Source: Sulfitobacter sp. JL08 (GTDB taxonomy: Bacteria > Pseudomonadota > Alphaproteobacteria > Rhodobacterales > Rhodobacteraceae). From it: a stretch of 64,000 nucleotides of DNA. The stretch is from NCBI RefSeq assembly GCF_003352045.1, contig NZ_CP025815.1, positions 3,038,001 through 3,102,000 on the forward strand, written 5' to 3'. A program made the position numbers and the translations under genes. Below the pieces are notes generated by a model. That model was not told the DNA's origin. It worked only from the letters and a program-made list of their open reading frames with translations, and did no database searches. Shown here in pieces: positions 17,329-23,739 of the stretch. How positions within the stretch are numbered: the first letter of the stretch is position 1; every line of letters starts with the position of its first letter.

Positions 17329-18812
17329 AGGTCCGTCGCGAAAAGGGCCGTATCCTGATGACAGCTGAATGGGTTGTCGGATACGAAAACGGCGGCCATG
17401 TTCTGCTGCCTTTCGGAGAAGTTGTGTTCGAAGATGGCGCGATCGTATTCGTCGGCCATGGTTTTCCGGGGAACGTCGACCAGCGGATCGATTGCGGCGC
17501 CGCACTGATCGGCCCAGGATTTATTGACCTTGACGCGCTGTCCGATCTCGACACGACCGTCCTGGGTCTTGATAATCAGCCCGCGTGGAAAAAAGGCCGT
17601 GTCTGGCCGGAAAGCTACATGCAGGCTGGCCCGCGCGAAATGTATACACCCGAAGAATTGCGGTGGCAAAAGCGCTATGCCTTCACGCGGCTGATCCGGA
17701 ATGGCATCACGACCGCGCTGCCGATCGCATCCCTTTTCTACCGTGCATGGGGCGAAACATGGGACGAATTCGAAGGCGCTGCCGAAGCCGCCTCAGATCT
17801 GGGCTTGCGCGTTTACCTCGGCCCCGCATATCGCAGCGGCAACACATATGTAAAAAAAGCCGGCGAAATCGCCTTTCACTTTGATGAACCACGTGGCTTG
17901 GCCGGTCTGCAAGAAGCACGTCGGTTTTGCGAAACGTTCGAAAACACAGCGGGCGGATTGGTCCGCACTATGCTATCTCCAGACCGGATCGAAACCTGCA
18001 CGCCCGACCTTTTGCGCGGCACGGCACAGGCTGTGCGCGATCTGGACGTTCCCGTCCGCCTTCATTGCTGCCAATCGGCTTTTGAATACAACAGCGTCCT
18101 CAGATTGCATGGGAAAAGCCCGCCGGAATGGCTGGATCATCTTGGGTTTCTGTCGCCGCGCGCAATCCTGCCGCACCTGACCTATATCTCGGGCGTCAAC
18201 GGAATTTCCCATTCTGCCCCTGACCTTGACATACTGGCCAACAGCGGCGCGGCCCTTGCCCATTGTCCGCTGGTCATGGCGCGGGGCGGTAGCATGTTGC
18301 AAAGCTTAGCCGGTTACCGCGACCGAGGCATAGTCATCGGCATGGGAACAGACACCCACCCGCCCGACATGATCCTGAACATGCAGATGGGTCTTATGAC
18401 CGCACGGTTGGCAGGCGATGCCGAAAAGACCTCGGCTGCGGATCTTTACACGGCCGCAACCCTTGGGGGCGCGCGGGCTCTGGGCCGGGATGACCTTGGT
18501 CGACTTGTCGCCGGTGCACGGGCAGATATCAATGTGATCGCGCTGGATGATCCCGCGATCGGACAGGTTATCGACCCGATCCAGACCATTCTGCTGAACG
18601 GGTCGGGGCGCGATGTGCGCACTGTCGTGATCGACGGACGTATCGTTATGAAGAACGGCGCCATGCCCGATTGCGATCCTGTCGCCATGCGTGCACAGGC
18701 GCAGATCCAATTTGACGGAATGGTTGCACAATACCCGGACCGTACTTTTGAACATCCGCCTGTTGAAGAGATTTTCGCTCCCAGTTTTCCAATACGACAG
18801 GCCACATCATGA
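17325..18812 (+). CDS. Amidohydrolase-family protein lacking the usual H-x-H metal site
   Basis: A 495-residue protein of the chlorohydrolase-like branch of the amidohydrolase superfamily. The later motifs are present: R-L-H-C-C, H-L-T-Y, A-H-C-P, and the aspartate in G-T-D-T-H-P-P-D. However, where the superfamily has P-G-F-x-x-x-H-x-H, this one reads G-P-G-F-I-D68-L-D70. I recall related proteins annotated as a chlorohydrolase family with the same change, so it may be a subfamily trait with a single-metal site. I chose ATG 17325, which overlaps the previous stop. The stop also overlaps the next gene. Confidence 0.75.
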   Translation: MKVRREKGRILMTAEWVVGYENGGHVLLPFGEVVFEDGAIVFVGHGFPGNVDQRIDCGAALIGPGFIDLDALSDLDTTVLGLDNQPAWKKGRVWPESYMQAGPREMYTPEELRWQKRYAFTRLIRNGITTALPIASLFYRAWGETWDEFEGAAEAASDLGLRVYLGPAYRSGNTYVKKAGEIAFHFDEPRGLAGLQEARRFCETFENTAGGLVRTMLSPDRIETCTPDLLRGTAQAVRDLDVPVRLHCCQSAFEYNSVLRLHGKSPPEWLDHLGFLSPRAILPHLTYISGVNGISHSAPDLDILANSGAALAHCPLVMARGGSMLQSLAGYRDRGIVIGMGTDTHPPDMILNMQMGLMTARLAGDAEKTSAADLYTAATLGGARALGRDDLGRLVAGARADINVIALDDPAIGQVIDPIQTILLNGSGRDVRTVVIDGRIVMKNGAMPDCDPVAMRAQAQIQFDGMVAQYPDRTFEHPPVEEIFAPSFPIRQATS

Positions 18813-20251
18813 CCGACATTCTGATCCGCAATGCAACGATCGTCACTGTCGATCCTGACCGCAGGGTGATCGAGAACGGCGCGCTGGCCATTACAAAAGA
18901 CCGCATCACGGAAATTGGCAGCAATACCGATCTGGCGCCTTTGGCGCAGACTGCAAAACAGGTTATCGACGCGCACGGTATGGCGGTGATCCCCGGCCTT
19001 ATTGACAGCCATTCCCATGCCGGTCACGGGTTGATCAGGTCGCTGGGCGCAGGCGATGGCGATGCCTGGTTCGCAGCTTGCGAAACAATTTATGCGCGCC
19101 ATTCCGATCTGTCATTCTGGCAGGCCGAAGCGCGGCTAGCCCAGTTGGAGCGGCTGATGTCGGGTGTTACGACCTGCCTGACCCTGCTGGGCGGCGGCGC
19201 GGATATCTACCGCACCGATGATCCCGCGTTTGGCGATGCCCATTGCGATGTTACGCGCGAAAGCGGGTTGCGAACGGTTTTGGCCGTCGGCCCGGGCCGC
19301 CCCCCCTTTCCGCGCACCTACCGCGGGCTGGATGGTACCGATAAGCAGGTTCACTTTGACCGACAGATGGAAGTCAGCGAAGACCTGATCGCGCGCCGCA
19401 ATGATGTCCTTGGCGCGCGGACCGGCCTGTGTGTCATCATGCCGGTCTACGGTCGCAATGATCGTGAAACTGTGCCCGAACCCGAAATCCGCCGCATGTC
19501 CGAAGCTGTTGGCGACCTTTGTACGCGTCGCGGCGTGCTGTTCACCCAGGACGGACATCGCGACGGCACGATTGCCTTTACAGAACAATTTGGCGTGCTG
19601 GGGCCGCATGCGCTTCTGTCACATTCGGTGGACCTGACCCAAGAAGACATCGATGCCGTAAAACGCAGTGGCGCAAGCATCGTTCACAATCCCAGCGCCA
19701 TCATGTCCATTCTGGGCCGCTGTCCGGTCCCTGAACTGATTGGTGAAGGCGTCACCGTCGCGTTGGGGTCTGATGCGGCAGCGCCGGATCGCGGGTATGA
19801 CATGTTCCGCCATATGGCCCAATGCATGCATTACCATCGCAGACATTTTGCCGATCCGTCATGGATGCCACCAGGCAAGGTACTGGAAATGGCGACGATC
19901 GATGCAGCCCGAGCGCTTGGCCTTGCTGACGAAATTGGATCACTCGAAATTGGCAAGAAAGCTGACGTTGTTCTTGTCGACCTGCGCAAGCCTCACCTTT
20001 ATCCACCGAATATGCCGCTGCACAAGCTGACCCATTTTGCCACGGCGGCCGATGTCGACAGTGTAATTGTGGATGGCCAATTCGTATTGCGTGGTCGGAT
20101 TTCGCAAACACTGGATACCGAAACGGTTCTGGACGACGCGGCAAGCACCGCGGCCCGTGCAATCAAGGATGCTGGCCTGTCACATTTGCTTTCCGAACCG
20201 GAAACACTCTGGCAAAACAACCGCTCTCAGAACTGGATGAACCCGCAATGA
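18809..20251 (+). CDS. Amidohydrolase, S-adenosylhomocysteine/s-triazine deaminase-like
   Basis: A 480-residue amidohydrolase with the complete metal-binding set: P-G-L-I-D-S-H68-S-H70, T-Q-D-G-H, S-H-S-V-D, and the catalytic aspartate in A-L-G-S-D-A-A-A-P-D. The overall layout matches the MtaD/AtzA/TrzN branch of aminohydrolases and chlorohydrolases. With the two preceding genes it could perform successive deamination or ring opening of a nitrogen heterocycle. Substrate assignment beyond this is not possible from sequence. Confidence 0.82.
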   Translation: MTDILIRNATIVTVDPDRRVIENGALAITKDRITEIGSNTDLAPLAQTAKQVIDAHGMAVIPGLIDSHSHAGHGLIRSLGAGDGDAWFAACETIYARHSDLSFWQAEARLAQLERLMSGVTTCLTLLGGGADIYRTDDPAFGDAHCDVTRESGLRTVLAVGPGRPPFPRTYRGLDGTDKQVHFDRQMEVSEDLIARRNDVLGARTGLCVIMPVYGRNDRETVPEPEIRRMSEAVGDLCTRRGVLFTQDGHRDGTIAFTEQFGVLGPHALLSHSVDLTQEDIDAVKRSGASIVHNPSAIMSILGRCPVPELIGEGVTVALGSDAAAPDRGYDMFRHMAQCMHYHRRHFADPSWMPPGKVLEMATIDAARALGLADEIGSLEIGKKADVVLVDLRKPHLYPPNMPLHKLTHFATAADVDSVIVDGQFVLRGRISQTLDTETVLDDAASTAARAIKDAGLSHLLSEPETLWQNNRSQNWMNPQ

Positions 20252-20973
20252 AGCTGCTCGTCATCAACCCCAACACCACCACCACGATGACCCATAAGAT
20301 CGACGCGGTCGCGCGGCGTTTTGCAAGACCGGGTACGGAGGTTGTCACGGAGCAACCTCAAACCGGACCGGCCAGTATTCAGGGATATCTGGATATTGCG
20401 CGCAGTCTTGACGGAATTCTGGGCGTTGCAGAGCGCCATAGCGATGCCGACGCTACGGTCATTGCCTGTTTTGATGATACTGGCCTAGACGCATTGCGGT
20501 GTATGCTAACCGGGCCTGTCATCGGCATTGGCGAGGCTTCATTTCACGCAGCAAGCATGATTTCCAGCCGGTTTTCCGTGATTACGACTCTCCCCCGCTC
20601 CGTCGCTGGGTTGTACGAAAATCTTGAGAAATACGGAATGTCGGCGCGTTGCGCTGGGATACGGGCTGCAGATGTGCCGGTTCTGGCACTGGAGCGTGAC
20701 CCACAACTCGCACGGACACGGATCGAAGCGCAGGTAAAGGCTGCAGTTAATCAGGATGGCGCTGACGCGGTTGTGCTGGGATGTTCGGGCATGACGGATC
20801 TGGCCGAGAGTATTTCAACACAATTCGGCATTCCCGTGATTGATGGTATCGGTTGCGCAGTCGCGATGGCCGAAGCCTTTTTCTCGGCGGGGTTACTCAC
20901 ATCCAAAGTCGGCGCTTATGCTATTGAATCAGATGACATGGCAACACTGTCGAACGCTGCGGCAAGACACTAG
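20248..20973 (+). CDS. Asp/Glu/hydantoin racemase-family protein
   Basis: A 241-residue member of the aspartate/glutamate/hydantoin racemase family. It opens with L-L-V-I-N-P-N-T-T-T and has the two catalytic cysteine segments, I-A-C-F-D-D-T-G and V-L-G-C-S-G-M. Hydantoin racemases interconvert the D and L forms of 5-substituted hydantoins before ring opening. As the last gene of the operon, linked by an ATGA overlap, it suggests that the substrate or an intermediate is a chiral cyclic ureide. Other members are maleate or allantoin racemases, so the substrate is not settled. Confidence 0.85.
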   Translation: MKLLVINPNTTTTMTHKIDAVARRFARPGTEVVTEQPQTGPASIQGYLDIARSLDGILGVAERHSDADATVIACFDDTGLDALRCMLTGPVIGIGEASFHAASMISSRFSVITTLPRSVAGLYENLEKYGMSARCAGIRAADVPVLALERDPQLARTRIEAQVKAAVNQDGADAVVLGCSGMTDLAESISTQFGIPVIDGIGCAVAMAEAFFSAGLLTSKVGAYAIESDDMATLSNAAARH

Positions 20974-21221
20974 GGCAACAGTTGATCTCTCAAAACGATC
21001 CAGGCAATCACTCATCTGCATCAGAAAACGCGGGGCTTCAAATCCACGCACATCAAGGTCAAGAAACGTGGTCAAAAATCTGTTTAGCCGCATTCTGAAT
21101 GGGTCAACCCAAATGAGTTACCACAATGCGTCTCGCCACGTTTATCCTGGCGATTTTCGCGTTGGTTCAGGGCGAAAACCCCATCAAACAACGTTAGCGT
21201 GCCGAAGCGCGCCTTGTTTTG
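20974..21221. other. Intergenic region after the catabolic operon
   Basis: No convincing gene or terminator is seen. A weak stem TTTTCGC...GCGAAAA occurs near 21153-21177. A 54-codon frame on the minus strand (20929-21093) overlaps the racemase gene end and was not accepted. Confidence 0.35.
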
Positions 21222-21236
21222 TTAACCAAATTTTAA
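21222..21236. promoter_or_regulatory. CtrA-box-like site TTAA-N7-TTAA
   Basis: TTAA at 21222-21225 and TTAA at 21233-21236 are separated by exactly seven bases, and the first half reads TTAACC as in the alphaproteobacterial CtrA consensus. The second half overlaps the -35 position of a predicted promoter whose -10 is CATAAT at 21255-21260. CtrA-activated promoters place the box in this way. Confidence 0.5.
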
Positions 21237-21266
21237 AGAAAACGGCCAATGTGCCATAATTTTGCC

Positions 21267-21386
21267 ACATAGACAGAAGAATGTAAAAAGTATGGAGAGC
21301 CCACCCTCTCCATACGAAGAAATACTCTTTTTCAAACTCGTTACTAACTACACCCCAAGACACTCTGCCTCGGCAGGGTGTCTTTT
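21267..21386 (+). ncRNA. Candidate small RNA with two hairpins
   Basis: This is a predicted transcript of about 120 nt beginning shortly after the CATAAT box. Hairpin 1 (21290-21315) has a perfect 10-bp stem GTATGGAGAG/CTCTCCATAC with loop CCCACC. The loop side reads as an anti-Shine-Dalgarno-like pyrimidine run. A mostly unpaired A/U-rich linker of about 40 nt follows. Hairpin 2 (21357-21384) is a 12-bp stem with one G-U pair, AAGACACTCTGC/GCAGGGTGTCTT, followed by TTGGTTT, which resembles an intrinsic terminator. No coding frame fits. The class is not recognised. Confidence 0.5.
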
Positions 21387-21506
21387 GGTTTCAGAATGTC
21401 TTTTCTTCAAAACTCTTCAACTGATCAAACGCAACACTTCGAAAAGTTTCGTTTGCACGTGCCGGGCCAGTCTTGCACGTCATCTTTTTCACACCCGAAC
21501 TCATAC

Positions 21507-21764
21507 TCAAAACCATAGCTTTATCAGCACTGTGCAAATCGTAACTGCACCACAGAACGCCGCGATAATAGCCAGCATATCGGACATGCTGATTGTGCGA
21601 CTTGGGCGCATCGGTTCGGTAAGATCAACATCATCATACAGCGATGATTGTTGCGGAACCGAATACTGGGTAAAATTGGTCACAGGCAAATTCCACATAG
21701 GTAACTGGTTAACAACACCCCGCTGCAAACAGCGCAACACGGCAAACGAACTTTTCTGGGACAC
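21507..21764 (-). CDS. Small membrane-anchored protein (85 aa), likely leaderless GTG start
   Basis: An 85-residue protein with a polar N-terminal part and one C-terminal membrane helix (about residues 62-83, M-L-A-I-I-A-A-F-C-G-A-V-T-I). Before the helix lies S-V-P-Q-Q and then D-V-D-L-T-E-P-M-R-P. The 66-residue protein at 62256-62456 has the same arrangement (S-L-P-E, A-I-D-L-S-I-P-I-R-P, then the helix, both ending 41 residues after the first aligned position). The GTG at 21764 lies 34 bases after a TTGACAC box whose upstream operator matches those of two other loci, so the message is probably leaderless. An internal ATG at 21698 is the alternative. Function is unknown. Confidence 0.5.
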   Translation of the reverse strand: MSQKSSFAVLRCLQRGVVNQLPMWNLPVTNFTQYSVPQQSSLYDDVDLTEPMRPSRTISMSDMLAIIAAFCGAVTICTVLIKLWF

Positions 21765-21791
21765 TCACCTTATGACACAGTTGCGCGTCAG

Positions 21792-21830
21792 GTGTCAATA
21801 AAGAAACTTATAGGTGTACACTTTTACACT
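21792..21830 (-). promoter_or_regulatory. Control element copy 1 (inverted repeat plus -35 box)
   Basis: On the minus strand this reads AGTGTA-AAAGTG-TACAC-C, 14 further bases, then TTGACAC. The 16-bp inverted repeat occupies 21814-21829 (centre 21821.5) and TTGACA occupies 21798-21793. The repeat centre is 57.5 bp upstream of the GTG at 21764. A TCATAA/CATAAG -10-like box lies at about 21775-21769. The same element occurs at 22149-22187 and 62107-62145. Confidence 0.65.
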
Positions 21831-21925
21831 ACCGCAAGAATTACTCTAGGTTTTAGGGGCTTAGCCGTGCAAAGCAGAATGGAGATTCAACGGTGGCAGG
21901 AAAAACCTGAAGCGATCTATTGATA

Positions 21926-22120
21926 TCAGAGCCAGTACAACATGCGATTCTCCACCATCAAAGCACGATATGTTGTGGTCACCTGAAAAGTGGCGCCGCG
22001 AGCAGTGAGAGGGGAAAATGAGGAACTAATGAAAATGAAACAGGCAACAAACCTTCTCACCTTCCCCTCTCGGATGCTATGAGACTCTAGCAGCGCGGCC
22101 CTGACCCACCTCAGGTACAC
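21926..22120 (-). CDS. Predicted leaderless small ORF (64 aa) divergent from the XRE gene
   Basis: A 64-codon frame beginning with GTG at 22120. It is predicted only because it lies 35 bases after the TTGACAC box of control element copy 2 and six bases after an AACAAC -10-like box, matching the geometry of copies 1 and 3. The product would be basic at the N-terminus (V-R-A-A-L-L-E-S) with a hydrophobic middle (F-V-A-C-F-I-F-I-S-S-S-F). It lacks the D-L-x-x-P-x-R-P motif of the other two small proteins. A strong stem-loop at 22007-22071 lies within it, so the transcript may instead act as an RNA. Confidence 0.25.
   Translation of the reverse strand: MYLRWVRAALLESHSIREGKVRRFVACFIFISSSFSPLTARGATFQVTTTYRALMVENRMLYWL
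22007..22071. repeat. Stem-loop with 10-bp perfect arms
   Basis: GAGAGGGGAA at 22007-22016 is the exact complement of TTCCCCTCTC at 22062-22071. Inside, TGAG and CTCA extend the pairing with bulges. It lies between the XRE control region and control element copy 1, within the predicted leftward transcript. The direction of transcription that uses it is unknown. Confidence 0.55.
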
Positions 22121-22147
22121 GCTGACGTTGTTACTGGATTCGCGCTT

Positions 22148-22187
22148 TGTGTCAAGCTTGACACACATAGGTGTAAAATTGTACACT
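22148..22187. promoter_or_regulatory. Divergent XRE promoter with control element copy 2
   Basis: TGTGTCAAGCTTGACACA (22148-22165) is a perfect palindrome made of two back-to-back TTGACAC -35 boxes. Rightward, TTGACA (22158-22163), an 18-bp spacer and TACACT (22182-22187) lead to ATG at 22194. The inverted repeat GTGTA-AAATTG-TACAC (22171-22186) covers that -10. Leftward, the same repeat is followed 32 bases later by TTGACAC (22155-22149), exactly as in the other two copies. Confidence 0.65.
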
Positions 22188-22193
22188 AACGGA

Positions 22194-22922
22194 ATGATTG
22201 AACCGCCAGAGATCACTCCCGCTGCAAAAGCGGAACGAATCCGAGAAACCCTAGGGTTAAGCCGGCCGCAATTCGCGGCCCATGCCGGCCTGAAATTCGG
22301 CACGCTGAACAAGCAGCTGAACAAGGGGCAAGATCTGCCGTGGAAGACCATTGATGCGATATGTTGCGCTTTCAACATACCGCATAAATACTTTTCGCGC
22401 GACAACACGATCCTGTCGATCCAGCCGGATCCGATGATCCCGGACCTGCCGAAAAGCTTTGCGCCTTCGGTCACACAATTCGTGCGGATGCACATTCTGG
22501 AAAAATACGGCCGCCTGCGCGGACAGGACGTGATGGATTGGATCGATGAACAGGGCGGCGAGATTTCCGATCTCGACGGGATATGCCAGGCTGTCGACAT
22601 CTACCAACCGATGTCTCCCGACGAAAATATCCCCAAACCGCTCAAGCTTGGCCCGGTCAGCCTGTCGACTCGGCTGCTGGAAATTCAGGATGAAAACCAT
22701 TTCGAACGCCGCCTGACAACGTTCAATTCAACCATTCTGGACAATGTCAAAGCCGCCCATCTGCGCGTCAGCCAGGAATCTTTTCCGTTTGACGATGTGA
22801 CCTTTGAAGGCATGATCGACGGCAAGAAAATCACCGTGCGCTACCGCCGCCTGATCCGGCGCGTCAAGATGAAGGGTGTCGGCGATGTCACCCTGCTGCA
22901 CGCGGAACAACTGTCGCTTTAA
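22194..22922 (+). CDS. XRE-type helix-turn-helix transcriptional regulator
   Basis: A 242-residue DNA-binding protein. Residues about 10-65 form an XRE/Cro-type helix-turn-helix (A-E-R-I-R-E-T-L-G-L-S-R-P-Q-F-A-A-H-A-G, then T-L-N-K-Q-L-N-K-G). The remaining 170 residues contain a domain I do not recognise, perhaps a ligand- or partner-binding domain. The start at 22194 lies six bases after the predicted -10, so the message should be leaderless; no Shine-Dalgarno is present. The inverted repeat over the -10 suggests autorepression. The gene ends one base before the convergent GNAT-like gene. It is the best local candidate for the protein that reads the three control elements. Confidence 0.7.
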   Translation: MIEPPEITPAAKAERIRETLGLSRPQFAAHAGLKFGTLNKQLNKGQDLPWKTIDAICCAFNIPHKYFSRDNTILSIQPDPMIPDLPKSFAPSVTQFVRMHILEKYGRLRGQDVMDWIDEQGGEISDLDGICQAVDIYQPMSPDENIPKPLKLGPVSLSTRLLEIQDENHFERRLTTFNSTILDNVKAAHLRVSQESFPFDDVTFEGMIDGKKITVRYRRLIRRVKMKGVGDVTLLHAEQLSL

Positions 22923-22923
22923 C

Positions 22924-23595
22924 TTAACGCCATTCGTCGAAAAACTGATCCCGTGTGATCAATGCCAGAGTATGATCGCTGCGGCGCCCGTCGGGAACGG
23001 GGTCTTTCCATGTGATCGGGTTCAGCATCGAACAGCAGAACCCGTAATCATAGGTCAACCGCCTGTGGTGCTCGGCAATGAACGCATAGGCGCAATTGAT
23101 CTCGGGCCAGCGCAGAAACGTGATCCCCATCACGATCTTGGCAAAGGCCGATACGACACTGCGCTTGCCACGATAGGATTCGTGCAGCTCCAGTTCGCCC
23201 AGATAGGCATGGCGGCCGTAAATCATCTTGTTCATCACAGGTGACACCCGTTCAATCGGGTCTTCGTTGCGATTATACTGATGTTTGCTGGTTCGCCGCA
23301 TATAGTCTTCGAAACTTTCGTTCCTCAGATCAACGGCTTTCGACGCAAAGCCGCCAATCACCTTGTCGCCATGCATCAGGAACAGCCAGATGGCTTCTGC
23401 GTCGGTAAAATCATTCCGTGCCACAGACAGCATTGGCGTCTGATATTTTCGTCCGGTTCGGCGTACCAGATCCAGAACATCCTCGGCACAATGCGGTTGA
23501 TACACGTCGTACCCCGCATTTCGTACCGTATCTGTCGCTTGGACAATACGCCTCGAAATACTCAATTCCAAGTTCAGCTCCCACACCTGTGGCAT
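22924..23595 (-). CDS. Orphan GNAT-like acyltransferase
   Basis: A 223-residue protein resembling the GNAT acyltransferase fold. The clearest part is L-G-E-L-E-L-H-E-S-Y-R-G-K-R-S-V-V, which matches the beta4 strand and the R-x-x-G-x-like CoA-binding turn, with E-I-N-C-A-Y-A-F-I and H-R-R-L-T-Y-D-Y-G-F further on. I do not recognise a subfamily. Autoinducer synthases share this fold, so a signal-making enzyme is one possibility and protein acylation another. I chose ATG 23595; an in-frame TTG exists at 23622. It is convergent with the XRE gene with a one-base gap, an arrangement that suggests a functional pair. Confidence 0.5.
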   Translation of the reverse strand: MPQVWELNLELSISRRIVQATDTVRNAGYDVYQPHCAEDVLDLVRRTGRKYQTPMLSVARNDFTDAEAIWLFLMHGDKVIGGFASKAVDLRNESFEDYMRRTSKHQYNRNEDPIERVSPVMNKMIYGRHAYLGELELHESYRGKRSVVSAFAKIVMGITFLRWPEINCAYAFIAEHHRRLTYDYGFCCSMLNPITWKDPVPDGRRSDHTLALITRDQFFDEWR

Positions 23596-23739
23596 TGATA
23601 GCACAAAGCGAGTCAGGCACAATCGTCATCCCGGTTCGTGGAAAGTTTTTTGCAAACTGTGTTTACCAAGTTGCTAAACGCCGGAATTTGTAGGACAAAC
23701 GGCTGGAACCATTCGGTAGAAGTGTATATCTAAACTTTA

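Noticed and set aside
20929-21093. 54-codon minus-strand frame after the racemase gene
   Set aside because: It overlaps the racemase C-terminus by 45 bases and has no recognised domain or clear ribosome binding site.
23721-23739. Fourth control element upstream of the EamA transporter gene
   Set aside because: Only the left half AGTGTA matches; the right half is AACTTT and no TTGACAC follows at the right distance.
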